NCBI RefSeq assembly: GCF_009765225.1
Contig: NZ_VMSF01000001.1
Span: 3,038,001 to 3,102,000 of the forward strand
Source: Leifsonia sp. AG29
Lineage (GTDB): Bacteria > Actinomycetota > Actinomycetes > Actinomycetales > Microbacteriaceae
Direction of reading: 5' to 3'
DNA length: 64,000 bases
Shown here: positions 9,256 through 18,114 of the stretch, one piece after another
How positions within the stretch are numbered: the first letter of the stretch is position 1
Layout: each line of letters begins with the position of its first letter
The notes under the pieces: model-generated
Told to the model about the DNA's origin: nothing
Databases searched by the model: none
Seen by the model: only the letters and a program-made list of their open reading frames with translations
Position numbers and translations under genes: made by a program

Positions 9256-10889
9256 CCGTGGCACTCCTCGAGGTCACCGATCTGTCCGTCGTCTACCGTC
9301 CGCGCGATCACGCGCCGCACCACGCCGTGCGGAACGTCACGTTCACCGTCGAGAAGGGCGAGTTCGTCGGGCTCGTGGGCGAGTCCGGCTGCGGCAAGTC
9401 GACGCTCGGCAACGCCATCCTGCAGCTCCTGAGCAAGCCGGCAGCGGTGGAAGGGGGAAGCGTCGTCTTCGACGGCCGCCGGCTCGACCGGATGAGCGAC
9501 GACGAGCTCCGCGCGATCCGCTGGGTGTCGCTGTCGACGGTGTTCCAGTCGTCGATGAACTCCCTCAACCCCGTGCTGACGATCGCCACCCAGTTCCGCG
9601 ACACGTTCCGGGCTCACCGGGCGCCCGCCTCCCGCGACCGCGCGGCCGAGCTGCTGCGCATGGTCGACCTGGAGGAGAGCGTGCTCGACGCCTACCCGCA
9701 CGAGCTGTCGGGCGGCATGAAGCAGCGCGTCGCCCTGGCCCTCGCGCTCGCGCTCTCCCCCGAGCTGGTCGTGCTCGACGAGCCGACGACGGGCCTCGAC
9801 GTGCTGGTGCAGCGGCGCATCCTGGACCGCCTGCGCACGCTGCAGGCCGAGCTCGGGTTCGCGGTGCTGTTCGTCAGCCACGACATCGGGACCGTCCTCG
9901 AGCTGAGCGACCGCGTCCTCGTCATGCTCGACGGAGAGATCGTCGAGCAGTCGACCCCCGCCGAACTGCTGGCGGGCCCCGAGCACCCCTACTCGACGAT
10001 GCTCCTCGATGCATACCGGGTGACGTCGGGGGCGGTCGGCAAGACGACCGCCGCCGAGCCCGCGGATGCGCTGCTCACCATGAGAGACGTCCGCAGGTCG
10101 TACCGAGTCGGTCGCGGCCGCACACGCCGGACGGTCACCGCGCTCGACGGCGTTTCGCTGACCCTCCGCGAACAGACCGTCACGGCGCTCGTGGGCCAGT
10201 CGGGCTCCGGCAAGTCGACCATCGCGCGCCTCCTGCTCGGCATGGAGCGGCCGGACTCCGGGACCATCGATCTGACGCTGCCCGGTGCCGCGCCGGTCTC
10301 CGTCGGCTCGCTTCGCGGGCGGCGGCTGCGCGACTACCGCGCGACCGTCCAGCTGGTGTTCCAGGACCCGTTCTCGTCGCTGAACCCGGCGAGCACGGTC
10401 GCCTACACCCTCTCGCGGCCCCTCCTCAACTACGGAGGCGTGAAGCGCGGCGAACTGCGCGATCGAGCCGCCGAGCTGCTCGAGCAGGTCGGGCTCAGCC
10501 CTGCGTCCCGGTTCCTCGACAAACTGCCCCATCAGCTCTCCGGTGGCCAGCGACAGCGCGTCGTCATCGCGCGCGCCCTCGCCGCGAACCCCGCTGTGCT
10601 CATCGCGGACGAGCCGGTCTCGATGCTCGACGTGTCGATCCGCGCCGAGATCCTCGAGCTGCTGAAGGGACTGGTCGCCGATCGCGGCATCGCGATGCTG
10701 TACATCACGCACGACCTGCTGTCTGCGCGGGCACTGGCGGACGACGTCACCGTCCTGCAGGACGGGACCGTGCGCGAGCAGGGCACGTCGAGCGAGGTCA
10801 TCGACGGGGCGTCGCACGAGTACACGCGCGAACTGCTCGCTGCAATCCCCGATCCGTTCTCACGCGTCGGGGGAGGCGCCTCCCGGTAG
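9252..10889 (+). CDS. Fused double ATP-binding protein of the ABC importer (DppD-DppF fusion)
   Basis: 545 residues containing two complete ABC ATPase domains in one chain. The first half has Walker A GESGCGKST (near residue 42), signature LSGGMKQR and Walker B LVVLDEP. The second has Walker A GQSGSGKST (near residue 315), signature LSGGQRQR and Walker B VLIADEP. Peptide-type importers usually use two separate ATPase genes; here the pair is fused, as in several actinobacterial sugar and peptide systems. The start overlaps the previous stop (ATGA). The EHPYS motif after the first domain is the usual C-terminal peptide-importer extension. Confidence 0.95.
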   Translation: MTVALLEVTDLSVVYRPRDHAPHHAVRNVTFTVEKGEFVGLVGESGCGKSTLGNAILQLLSKPAAVEGGSVVFDGRRLDRMSDDELRAIRWVSLSTVFQSSMNSLNPVLTIATQFRDTFRAHRAPASRDRAAELLRMVDLEESVLDAYPHELSGGMKQRVALALALALSPELVVLDEPTTGLDVLVQRRILDRLRTLQAELGFAVLFVSHDIGTVLELSDRVLVMLDGEIVEQSTPAELLAGPEHPYSTMLLDAYRVTSGAVGKTTAAEPADALLTMRDVRRSYRVGRGRTRRTVTALDGVSLTLREQTVTALVGQSGSGKSTIARLLLGMERPDSGTIDLTLPGAAPVSVGSLRGRRLRDYRATVQLVFQDPFSSLNPASTVAYTLSRPLLNYGGVKRGELRDRAAELLEQVGLSPASRFLDKLPHQLSGGQRQRVVIARALAANPAVLIADEPVSMLDVSIRAEILELLKGLVADRGIAMLYITHDLLSARALADDVTVLQDGTVREQGTSSEVIDGASHEYTRELLAAIPDPFSRVGGGASR

Positions 10890-10895
10890 TCACCT

Positions 10896-10909
10896 CGACC
10901 CGCGGGTCG
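10896..10909. terminator. Palindrome after the transporter operon, possible terminator
   Basis: CGACCCGCGGGTCG is a perfect 14-bp palindrome 7 nt after the transporter stop and is followed by CGGTTTCTT. It may be a weak terminator; the stem has essentially no loop, so the call is tentative. Confidence 0.35.
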
Positions 10910-10980
10910 CGGTTTCTTCGGCGCATGCGAGTCGCCGTCAATCCGGGAACCACGGACCCCGTCGTGGACACTTCATAGAT

Positions 10981-11565
10981 GTGAGGGGAATCCAACTCGA
11001 CGAGCCGGCTGTGCTCGAACGCGTACGCACAGGCGACGCTGACGCCTTCGGCGACCTGTTCGACCTGCACCACGACCGCGTGTTCCGGCAGGCGCTCCGC
11101 ATGACGTCGTCGCTGCACGACGCCGAGGACGTCACGGCCGTCGTCTTCCTGGAAGCGTGGCGCAAGCGCGACGCGATGCGGGAGGTGAACGGCTCCGTCA
11201 TCGCATGGCTTCTGGTCATGACGAACTTCGTGTTCCGCAACTACACGCGGGCGTCACGCCGGTACCGCGAAGGTCTCGGGCAGCTCCCTCCACCCGAGCA
11301 CGCGCCCGACCACGCCGAAGCGGTCGACGACCGGATCGATCGCGACGCCCGCCGCTCCGCCCTTCGCGCCGCACTCGAGCAGCTGCCGCAGCGCGACCAG
11401 GACATCCTCACCCTCTGCGTGCTGGAGGAGCTCAGCACGGCCGACGCGGCGACCGCCCTCGGAGTGGCCCGGGGAACCGTCAAGTCCCGGCTATCCCGGG
11501 CGAAGGCACGGCTCACCGAGCTGCTGCAGCAGGACCCGGCGATGACGAACGGAGGAGCGCGATGA
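10981..11565 (+). CDS. ECF-type RNA polymerase sigma factor
   Basis: A 194-residue sigma-70 family member of the extracytoplasmic-function group. Region 2 spans about residues 22-90 (ADAFGDLFDLHHDRVFRQALRM, DAEDVTAVVFLEAW). Region 4 is at about 125-180, with LPQRDQDILTLCVLEELSTADAA and the recognition helix GTVKSRLSRAKARL. It starts with GTG and its stop overlaps the following membrane-protein gene by ATGA, the usual arrangement for a sigma factor and its regulator. Its target promoters cannot be read from this window. Confidence 0.92.
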   Translation: MRGIQLDEPAVLERVRTGDADAFGDLFDLHHDRVFRQALRMTSSLHDAEDVTAVVFLEAWRKRDAMREVNGSVIAWLLVMTNFVFRNYTRASRRYREGLGQLPPPEHAPDHAEAVDDRIDRDARRSALRAALEQLPQRDQDILTLCVLEELSTADAATALGVARGTVKSRLSRAKARLTELLQQDPAMTNGGAR

Positions 11566-12407
11566 GCGACGAGCCCACCTTCGACCCGCGCCGCAAGGCG
11601 GCGATCCGCGAACTCGTGGTGTCGAACGCCGAAGCCCACCCCGGACGGGCGAACGGACGCAAGCGCACCGCTCTGGTGGCCGGGCTGGTGGTGCTCGCCC
11701 TGAGCATCTCCGGCGGCACGGTGGCGTACGCGTTCGGGACCGGGCTGATCGACCTGCCGCCGGGCACGGCGCCCACGGCGACTACGACCCCACCGCCCAC
11801 TGCCACGCCAACGCCAACGCCAACGCCAACGCCAACGGCTACGCCTACGCCTATCCCGACACACACCGAGCCGGCGGAGGATCCGGCCGATCCCTCGACG
11901 TGGATCATCGGCTTCGATGGAGTAGGTCCGTTCCGCCTCGGGCAGACATTCGGCTCACAGGCGCATGAGGCTCCGGGCTTCGTCGACAGAACGGATGCGA
12001 TCTGCACCGACTCGTACTTGTGGCTGCGTTCGACTGCGTCCAGCATCGGCCTGGTCGGGGCCACAGACGGCTCTCAGCGGACAGCGGCCATCGAGGTCGG
12101 TTCCAGCGGCTGGCCGGACAGGGCAACGTCCCCTGCGACGGCTGAGGGAATCGGAGTCGGATCAACCTACGAAGAGCTCCAGGCGGCCTACCCGGGCATT
12201 CAGCAGACCGGCTCCTACGCGGACATTTCCTACTACTTCGGACTGACAGACGGGAAGGGCGGCTGGATAGTGTTCAACGTAGTGCGCAACTCTTCGGACG
12301 AACGACTCAACGACAAGGTCGCCGCCATTCAGATCGCCAACGAGGCTGTGATGCCCGTCGAGAACGGCAGCGTCAGGACCATGCCCTCCGAGCGCTGCCC
12401 GGCGTGA
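11562..12407 (+). CDS. Membrane-anchored partner of the ECF sigma factor, Thr-Pro-rich linker
   Basis: 281 residues. A short cytoplasmic N-terminus (about 1-45: [18 protein letters not shown]) precedes one membrane helix (about 46-67). A linker of repeated Thr-Pro (about 75-105) follows, then an extracellular C-terminal domain of about 170 residues containing three cysteines that I do not recognise. The coupling to the sigma gene suggests it regulates sigma activity or is its main target, but the N-terminus is too short for a classical anti-sigma domain and has no zinc HxxxCxxC motif. The linker is encoded by a perfect 6-bp tandem repeat (ACGCCA, five copies at 11805-11834). Confidence 0.72.
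   Translation: MSDEPTFDPRRKAAIRELVVSNAEAHPGRANGRKRTALVAGLVVLALSISGGTVAYAFGTGLIDLPPGTAPTATTTPPPTATPTPTPTPTPTATPTPIPTHTEPAEDPADPSTWIIGFDGVGPFRLGQTFGSQAHEAPGFVDRTDAICTDSYLWLRSTASSIGLVGATDGSQRTAAIEVGSSGWPDRATSPATAEGIGVGSTYEELQAAYPGIQQTGSYADISYYFGLTDGKGGWIVFNVVRNSSDERLNDKVAAIQIANEAVMPVENGSVRTMPSERCPA
11805..11834 (+). repeat. Hexanucleotide tandem repeat ACGCCA x5
   Basis: Five perfect ACGCCA units followed by three degenerate ones (ACGGCT, ACGCCT, ACGCCT). Being a multiple of three, copy-number change would lengthen or shorten the Thr-Pro linker without shifting the frame. Confidence 0.9.
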
Positions 12408-12424
12408 CCCCCCGCCCCTCCCGG

Positions 12425-12430
12425 TAGACT
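12425..12430 (+). promoter_or_regulatory. Probable -10 box of purL
   Basis: TAGACT lies 41 nt upstream of the purL GTG and matches the TANNNT pattern seen before many genes in this window. It would give purL its own promoter, needed because purL is separated from purQ. Confidence 0.5.
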
Positions 12431-12471
12431 GGTCGCATCCCCGCCAGCCCCGCCCAGCCTGGAGTGCCCGC

Positions 12472-14790
12472 GTGACCGACACCGCCACCGCCCACGTCGT
12501 CGACACCGTCGCGAACGCGATCGAGACTCCTGAACGAGAGCAGCCCTACGCAGCGCTCGGCCTCAAGGACGACGAGTACGCGCGCATCCGCGAGATCCTC
12601 GGCCGCCGGCCCACCAGCGGCGAGCTCGCGATGTACTCGGTGATGTGGTCGGAGCACTGCTCCTACAAGTCGTCGAAGGTGTACCTCCGCCAGTTCGGCC
12701 AGAAGGTCAGCCCGGCGATGAAGAAGAACCTCATGGTCGGCATGGGCGAGAACGCGGGCGTCGTCGATGTCGGCGAGGGCTGGGCGGTCACCTTCAAGGT
12801 GGAGTCGCACAACCATCCCTCCTACATCGAGCCGTTCCAGGGCGCCGCGACCGGTGTCGGCGGGATCGTCCGCGACATCATCTCGATGGGTGCGCGCCCG
12901 GTCGCCGTCATGGACCAGCTGCGCTTCGGCGCCATCGACAACCCGGACACGGCCCGCGTGGTGCACGGCGTCGTCTCCGGCATCTCGTTCTACGGCAACT
13001 GCCTCGGCCTCCCGAACATCGGCGGCGAGACCTACTTCGACTCGGTGTACCAGGGCAACCCGCTCGTCAACGCCCTGTCGGTCGGCGTGCTTCGTCACGA
13101 AGACCTGCACCTCGCGAACGCGTCCGGCGCCGGCAACAAGGTCGTCCTCTTCGGCGCCCGCACCGGAGGCGACGGGATCGGTGGCGCGAGCATCCTCGCC
13201 TCCGACACCTTCTCGGCCGGTGGCCCCACCAAGCGCCCCGCCGTCCAGGTCGGCGACCCGTTCGCCGAGAAGGTGCTCATAGAGTGCTGCCTCGAGCTGT
13301 TCCGCGACAAGCTCGTCGAGGGCATCCAGGATCTCGGCGCGGCCGGGATCTCCTGCGCGACGAGCGAGCTCGCCTCCAACGGCGACGGCGGCATGTTCAT
13401 CGAGCTCGACAAGGTCCTCCTGCGCGACCCGAGCCTCACCGCCGAGGAGATCCTCATGTCGGAGAGCCAGGAGCGCATGATGGCGGTCGTCAAGCCCGAG
13501 CTGCTCGACGCGTTCCTCGCGGTCACCGCCAAGTGGGACGTCGAGACGAGCGTGCTCGGAGAGGTCACCGAGACCGGCCGCCTCGTCATCAACTGGCGCG
13601 GCGAGGAGATCGTCAACGTCGACCCGCGCACCGTCGCAGTGGACGGCCCGGTGTACGAGCGCCCCGTCGCCTACCCGGCGTGGATCGACGCCCTCCAGGC
13701 TGACAGCGCTTCCGTGCTCCCCCGCCCGAAGACCGGCGACGAGCTGCGCGAGCAGGTGCTCGCCCTTCTCGGCAGCGCCAACCTCGCCGACAAGTCCTGG
13801 ATCACCGACCAGTACGACTACTTCGTCGGCGGCAACACGGCCCTCGCCTTCCCCGACGACGCCGGCATGATCCGCGTCGATGAGGAGAGCGGGCTCGGTT
13901 TCGCGATCGCGACCGACGCCAACGGGAGGTACTGCCAGCTCGACCCGAAGCAGGGCGCCAAGCTGGCCCTCGCCGAGGCGTACCGCAACGTGGCCGCCTC
14001 CGGAGCCGTGCCCGTCGCCGTGACCGACTGCCTCAACTTCGGCAGCCCGGAGAACCCCGAGGTCATGTGGCAGTTCTCCCAGGCGGTCGAGGGCCTCTCC
14101 GACGCCTGCCTCGAGCTGGAGGTGCCGGTCACGGGCGGCAACGTGTCGTTCTACAACCAGACCGGCGACACCCCGATCTTCCCGACCCCGGTCGTCGGCG
14201 TGCTCGGCGTGATCGACGACGTGGCGCGCCGCATCCCCGCCGGGTGGCAGGACGAGGGCGAGAACATCTACCTCCTCGGCATCACCCGGGAGGAGCTCGA
14301 CGGCTCGGCGTGGGCCGGCACCGTCCACGGCCACCTCGGCGGCCGTCCCCCCGCGGTCGACCTCGCTTCGGAGCGAGCACTCGCCGGGGCACTGCACGCC
14401 GCCTCCCTCGAGGGCCTCGTCTCGTCGGCGCACGACCTCGCCGACGGCGGGCTCGCGCAGGCGCTGGCCGAGAGCGTCATGCGGTTCGGCGTCGGCGCCC
14501 GCGTGTGGCTCACCGAGATCCAGGAGCGCGACGGCGTCGACGCGGCGACCGCGCTGTTCAGCGAGTCGACCGGGCGCGTCATCGTATCCGTTTCGCGCGA
14601 GGATGACGTCAAGTTCCGTGGGCTGTGCGAAGGCCGCGGCATCCCGGTGCTGCGGATCGGCGTGACGGACGCCGAGGTGGGCACCCAGTCCGTCCTCGAG
14701 GTGCAGGACCAGTTCACGATCGGCGTGGAGGAGCTCCGCGGCGTCCACCGCTCGACGCTCCCGGAGCACTTCGGCCCGACTGTCGCCTGA
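12472..14790 (+). CDS. purL: Phosphoribosylformylglycinamidine synthase subunit PurL
   Basis: The 772-residue small-type PurL subunit of FGAM synthase; it makes FGAM from FGAR, ATP and ammonia delivered by PurQ. Recognisable family blocks include [12 protein letters not shown] (near residue 60), [37 protein letters not shown], and [15 protein letters not shown] in the second half. Length is normal for actinobacterial PurL. It starts with GTG, with GGAG 8 nt upstream and the TAGACT box before that. In many actinobacteria purS, purQ and purL are contiguous; here 12 kb of unrelated genes intervene. Confidence 0.97.
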   Translation: MTDTATAHVVDTVANAIETPEREQPYAALGLKDDEYARIREILGRRPTSGELAMYSVMWSEHCSYKSSKVYLRQFGQKVSPAMKKNLMVGMGENAGVVDVGEGWAVTFKVESHNHPSYIEPFQGAATGVGGIVRDIISMGARPVAVMDQLRFGAIDNPDTARVVHGVVSGISFYGNCLGLPNIGGETYFDSVYQGNPLVNALSVGVLRHEDLHLANASGAGNKVVLFGARTGGDGIGGASILASDTFSAGGPTKRPAVQVGDPFAEKVLIECCLELFRDKLVEGIQDLGAAGISCATSELASNGDGGMFIELDKVLLRDPSLTAEEILMSESQERMMAVVKPELLDAFLAVTAKWDVETSVLGEVTETGRLVINWRGEEIVNVDPRTVAVDGPVYERPVAYPAWIDALQADSASVLPRPKTGDELREQVLALLGSANLADKSWITDQYDYFVGGNTALAFPDDAGMIRVDEESGLGFAIATDANGRYCQLDPKQGAKLALAEAYRNVAASGAVPVAVTDCLNFGSPENPEVMWQFSQAVEGLSDACLELEVPVTGGNVSFYNQTGDTPIFPTPVVGVLGVIDDVARRIPAGWQDEGENIYLLGITREELDGSAWAGTVHGHLGGRPPAVDLASERALAGALHAASLEGLVSSAHDLADGGLAQALAESVMRFGVGARVWLTEIQERDGVDAATALFSESTGRVIVSVSREDDVKFRGLCEGRGIPVLRIGVTDAEVGTQSVLEVQDQFTIGVEELRGVHRSTLPEHFGPTVA

Positions 14791-14844
14791 GCGCACCGGG
14801 CTCGCGCGCCCTCGCCCCTCCGCCCTCGCACGCTCACACCCAAA

Positions 14845-14905
14845 ATCGAGTCCCCCAAGAGTGCACATTTTTCGAGCCCAAAGCTGCATTCTTGGGGGAC
14901 TCGAT
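14845..14905. repeat. Intergenic long inverted repeat
   Basis: Arms of 16 bp are perfect (ATCGAGTCCCCCAAGA at 14845-14860, complement at 14890-14905) and extend to 21 bp with one mismatch (to 14865 and from 14885), leaving a 19-nt loop. It lies between the converging purL and EamA transporter genes and could terminate both, but its length and the outer extension suggest a palindromic repeat element. Confidence 0.85.
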
Positions 14906-14929
14906 GGTGGGCGGATGGGTGGGGGCGCG

Positions 14930-15853
14930 TCAGCGGGAGGCGGAGGCCTCTGCGGCCGCGAGGTCGGCCTGACGGCGCGTGAAGAGACGTACGCGCTGCT
15001 GCGTCAGCAGGATTCCGGCGAGGACGACCGCCGCCCCGACGGGTTCGTTCCAGCTCAGGTGCTCGCCGAGGACGAGGATGCCCAGCGCGACACCGACGAC
15101 CGGCGTCACGTACGTCACGCCGGACGTCGCAGTCGGCCCCCAAGCGCGGAGCACGTTCATGTTCCAGATGTAGACGACGCCGGTGCCCAACGCGCCGAGC
15201 GCGAGAAGCGAGAGCAGCACCGGCCAGCTGAACGTGATCGGGTGCCACGCGACCAGCGGCGTCAGCAGCACCATGATCACCGCGGCCAGTCCGATGTTCA
15301 GGAAGGCGCTCGTCGTCGAGGACACCGCCCGCGGGCTGATGAACCGGCGGATGTAGCCGAAGCTGAAGCCGTAGCAGGTCACAGCGCCGAGGCACGCGAG
15401 CTGCCCCCAGACGCTGCCGCCCAGCGCCTCCACCTGCCAGGGGCCCACCACGACGATCACGCCGACGATCCCCACCAGCACTCCCAGTACCTGGTCGCGG
15501 TTCAGCTTCTCGACCCGGAAAGCCGCCGTCGCGAGAAGAGCCGTGGTGATCGGCGTGACGGCGTTGTAGATGCTGGCGAGACTCGATGCGACGTACTGCT
15601 CGGCCCAGGCGAAAAGAAGGAACGGGATGACGCAGTAGGTCACCGCCACGACCGCGAAGTGCACCCAGACGATCGGCTCACGAGGCAATCGGGCCCGCGT
15701 CGCGAGGGCGATGATGCCGAGCGTCACCGCCCCGAAGACGAGTCGCGCCCACGCGACCTGCCCGAAGGAGACACCCTCGAGAGCGATCTTCATGAACAGG
15801 AAGCTCGCGCCCCACACGAGACCCATGGCGACGAACTGGACGACGACTTTCAC
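14930..15853 (-). CDS. EamA/DMT-superfamily transporter
   Basis: A 307-residue membrane protein with ten hydrophobic segments arranged as two EamA repeats (about 1-140 and 150-290), the RhaT/YdcZ-like drug/metabolite transporter fold. Family features are GLVWGASFLFMKIAL at the N-terminus and PVVGVALGILVLGEHLS in the last repeat, a typical EamA motif. The substrate cannot be predicted. The GTG start lies exactly 6 nt after a TAGCGT box (15860-15865), indicating a leaderless transcript. It diverges from the flavin monooxygenase gene. Confidence 0.9.
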   Translation of the reverse strand: MKVVVQFVAMGLVWGASFLFMKIALEGVSFGQVAWARLVFGAVTLGIIALATRARLPREPIVWVHFAVVAVTYCVIPFLLFAWAEQYVASSLASIYNAVTPITTALLATAAFRVEKLNRDQVLGVLVGIVGVIVVVGPWQVEALGGSVWGQLACLGAVTCYGFSFGYIRRFISPRAVSSTTSAFLNIGLAAVIMVLLTPLVAWHPITFSWPVLLSLLALGALGTGVVYIWNMNVLRAWGPTATSGVTYVTPVVGVALGILVLGEHLSWNEPVGAAVVLAGILLTQQRVRLFTRRQADLAAAEASASR

Positions 15854-15859
15854 TCCTCG

Positions 15860-15865
15860 ACGCTA
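15860..15865 (-). promoter_or_regulatory. -10 box of the EamA gene (leaderless)
   Basis: TAGCGT on the minus strand, 6 nt from the GTG start at 15853. Confidence 0.6.
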
Positions 15866-16007
15866 GCGCCTGGTCACGGCCTCCCACGAGCGGAAAACGG
15901 ACGCCGAGCACACAGATCCGGCCACGCGTCTCCGTCCTCCCGCCGTCTTGCATCCGCGCCGGCGGAGGATGCTGGGGGAGGGAATATTCGCGCCTCAGCC
16001 GTGTTGT

Positions 16008-16019
16008 ATGCATTTGCAT
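16008..16019. promoter_or_regulatory. Operator-like palindrome upstream of the monooxygenase pair
   Basis: ATGCATTTGCAT reads ATGCA-TT-TGCAT, a perfect inverted repeat 28 bp upstream of the monooxygenase start, in a locally AT-rich stretch. Position and form suggest a repressor site (MarR-like in size), but no regulator gene is adjacent. Confidence 0.45.
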
Positions 16020-16047
16020 GGAACGAGCGACGACCTTAGGAGCCACG

Positions 16048-17235
16048 ATGCAGTACGGAATCTTCTCGGTGAGCGACATCACCCGCGACCCGGTCTCGGG
16101 TCAGACGCCCAGCGAGGCTGAGCGCATCGACGCGATCGTCAAGATCGCGACCCACGCCGAGGAGGTCGGACTCGACGTCTTCGCCGTCGGCGAGCACCAC
16201 AACCCGCCGTTCTTCTCGTCGTCGCCCACGACCCTCCTGTCGCACATCGCGGCCCTCACCGAGCGCCTCGTCGTGACGACGTCGACGACCCTGATCACGA
16301 CCAACGACCCGGTCCGCATCGCCGAGGAGTACGCGATGCTGCAGCACCTGTCGAAGGGCCGCATGGACCTCATGCTCGGTCGCGGCAACACCGGCCCCGT
16401 GTACCCGTGGTTCGGGCAGGACATCCGCCAGGGCCTCCCCCTCGCCCTCGAGAACTACAACCTCCTCCACCGGCTGTGGCGGGAGGACGTGGTCGACTGG
16501 GAGGGACGCTTCCGCACTCCGCTCCAGGGCTTCACCTCCACGCCGCGACCCCTGGACGACGTGCCGCCCTTCGTCTGGCACGCGAGCATCCGCACGCCCG
16601 AGATCGCGGAGCAGGCCGCCTTCTACGGCAACGGCTTCTTCGCGAACAACATCTTCTGGCCGAAGGAGCACTACCAGCGGCTCATCGCGTTCTACCGCGA
16701 GCGCTTCGAGCACTACGGCCACGGCACCGCGAAGGAGGCGATCGTCGGGCTCGGCGGTCAGGCCTTCATCGCGAAGAACTCGCAGGACGCCAAGAAGCAG
16801 TTCCGCCCCTACTTCAACGAGGCCCCCGTCTACGGCAACGGTCCGACGATGGAGGAGTTCACCGACGCGACCCCGCTCACCGTGGGGAGCCCGCAGGAGG
16901 TCATCGACAAGACGCTGACCTTCCGCGAGTGGGCGGGCGACTACCAGCGCCAGCTGTTCCTCATGGACCACGCCGGCCTCCCGCTGAAGACCGTCCTCGA
17001 GCAGCTCGACCTGCTCGGCGAGGAGGTCATCCCGGTGCTCCGCAAGGAGACGGAGGCCCGCAAGGACCCGGCGACCCCCGAGGCCCCCACCCACGAGTCG
17101 CTCGTGAAGGCGAAGTACGGCGACGCCGCGCCGCGGCAGCCGCGCCCCAACGCCAACCGCGGGGACAACGTGACCGGCGCCTCCCCCTACCAGGACACCG
17201 ACGAGGAGCTTCGGGCCAGCTACCCGGCCCTCTGA
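16048..17235 (+). CDS. Flavin-dependent luciferase-like monooxygenase, CE1758 family
   Basis: A 395-residue LLM-class protein of the bacterial luciferase fold. It has FAVGEHHNPPF near residue 46, TTSTTLITTNDPVRIAEEYAMLQHLSKGRMDLMLGRGNTGPVYPWFGQD-type sequence at about 80-130, and an unusually long C-terminal tail rich in charged residues. This matches the CE1758 family, which is always paired with a CE1759-type FMN reductase; that reductase follows here 51 bp downstream. It would use reduced flavin and O2 on an unknown substrate. The ATG at 16048 is chosen because AGGAG ends 5 nt before it; an ATG 30 bp upstream is less well placed. Confidence 0.92.
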   Translation: MQYGIFSVSDITRDPVSGQTPSEAERIDAIVKIATHAEEVGLDVFAVGEHHNPPFFSSSPTTLLSHIAALTERLVVTTSTTLITTNDPVRIAEEYAMLQHLSKGRMDLMLGRGNTGPVYPWFGQDIRQGLPLALENYNLLHRLWREDVVDWEGRFRTPLQGFTSTPRPLDDVPPFVWHASIRTPEIAEQAAFYGNGFFANNIFWPKEHYQRLIAFYRERFEHYGHGTAKEAIVGLGGQAFIAKNSQDAKKQFRPYFNEAPVYGNGPTMEEFTDATPLTVGSPQEVIDKTLTFREWAGDYQRQLFLMDHAGLPLKTVLEQLDLLGEEVIPVLRKETEARKDPATPEAPTHESLVKAKYGDAAPRQPRPNANRGDNVTGASPYQDTDEELRASYPAL

Positions 17236-17286
17236 CCGCGGCGCACCAAAGCAACGACGACACCAGAAGCAGAAGAAGGACATGAG

Positions 17287-18006
17287 ATGAGCGACACCGA
17301 TACCGGTTTCGGGCTCGGCACCGAGGGCACCCGGCCGTTCCGGGTCGTGGTGGTCAACGCGGGAGTGAGCGACCCCTCCTCCACGAAGATGCTCGCCGAC
17401 CGGCTGGCGCTGCGAGTGGAGGCGAACGCCCAGCGCGAGGGCCACACCGTCGAGACGCTGCACCTCGACCTCCGCGAGCTCCTCCCCGAGCTCGGCGCGG
17501 CGCTCGCCTCCGGCCACCTCGGCCCGCGTTTCACGCAGGCGGTCGAGGCGCTCCGGACGGCCGACGGCATCATCGCCACCACTCCGGTGTACAAGGCTGA
17601 GGCGAGCGGGCTGTTCAGCTCGTTCTTCCAGGTGCTCGACAACGACCTCCTGATCGCGAAGCCGGTGATCCTCGGCGCGACCGCCGGCACCGCGCGGCAC
17701 GCGCTCGTGGTCGACGGCGAGCTCCGGTCGCTCTTCGCCTTCCTGCGGACGATGACGGTGCCGACGTCCGTGTTCGCGTCGACCGAGGACTGGCAGGACA
17801 ACGCGCTCGGCAAGCGCATCGACCGCGCAGCCCGCGAGCTCGTCGTGCTGATGGAGTCCGGGATCGAGCGCAAGATCACCGACCGGTCATGGGACAGCTA
17901 CCAGCACGAGTTCGGATCTGCTGGCGGCAACGAGCTCGGCATCGACCTCGGGTCCGACCTGATGCGCCTCGCAGCTGGAGGGACGCTACCGGCCCAGCGC
18001 CCATAG
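17287..18006 (+). CDS. NADPH-dependent FMN reductase, CE1759 family
   Basis: A 239-residue flavodoxin-fold reductase expected to supply reduced FMN to the adjacent luciferase-like monooxygenase. The N-terminal strand and phosphate loop (VVVVNAGVSDPSSTKMLADRL) occupies residues 18-40, and GIIATTPVYKAEASGLFSSFFQVLD at about 95-120 is the FMN-binding region of the family. A C-terminal helical extension follows. The pairing with the CE1758-type enzyme is a conserved two-gene module in corynebacteria and Microbacteriaceae. A strong terminator follows the stop. Confidence 0.92.
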   Translation: MSDTDTGFGLGTEGTRPFRVVVVNAGVSDPSSTKMLADRLALRVEANAQREGHTVETLHLDLRELLPELGAALASGHLGPRFTQAVEALRTADGIIATTPVYKAEASGLFSSFFQVLDNDLLIAKPVILGATAGTARHALVVDGELRSLFAFLRTMTVPTSVFASTEDWQDNALGKRIDRAARELVVLMESGIERKITDRSWDSYQHEFGSAGGNELGIDLGSDLMRLAAGGTLPAQRP

Positions 18007-18030
18007 CGGCCGCGCGCTTTCCGCCATGCA

Positions 18031-18055
18031 ACGGGCCCCAGATTCCGGGGCCCGT
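18031..18055 (+). terminator. Intrinsic terminator after the FMN reductase gene
   Basis: A perfect 9-bp stem (ACGGGCCCC / GGGGCCCGT) with a 7-nt loop followed by TTGTC, 24 nt after the stop codon. Confidence 0.85.
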
Positions 18056-18083
18056 TTGTCGTCGTGGCGGCTGCCCGGAGCGG

Positions 18084-18089
18084 TAGGGT
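18084..18089 (+). promoter_or_regulatory. Probable -10 box of the glycosyltransferase gene
   Basis: TAGGGT 26 nt upstream of the GTG start leaves room for a short leader containing the GAGGGAGG ribosome binding site. Confidence 0.5.
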
Positions 18090-18114
18090 GCTCGGTGGAC
18101 GAGGGAGGTTTCCA

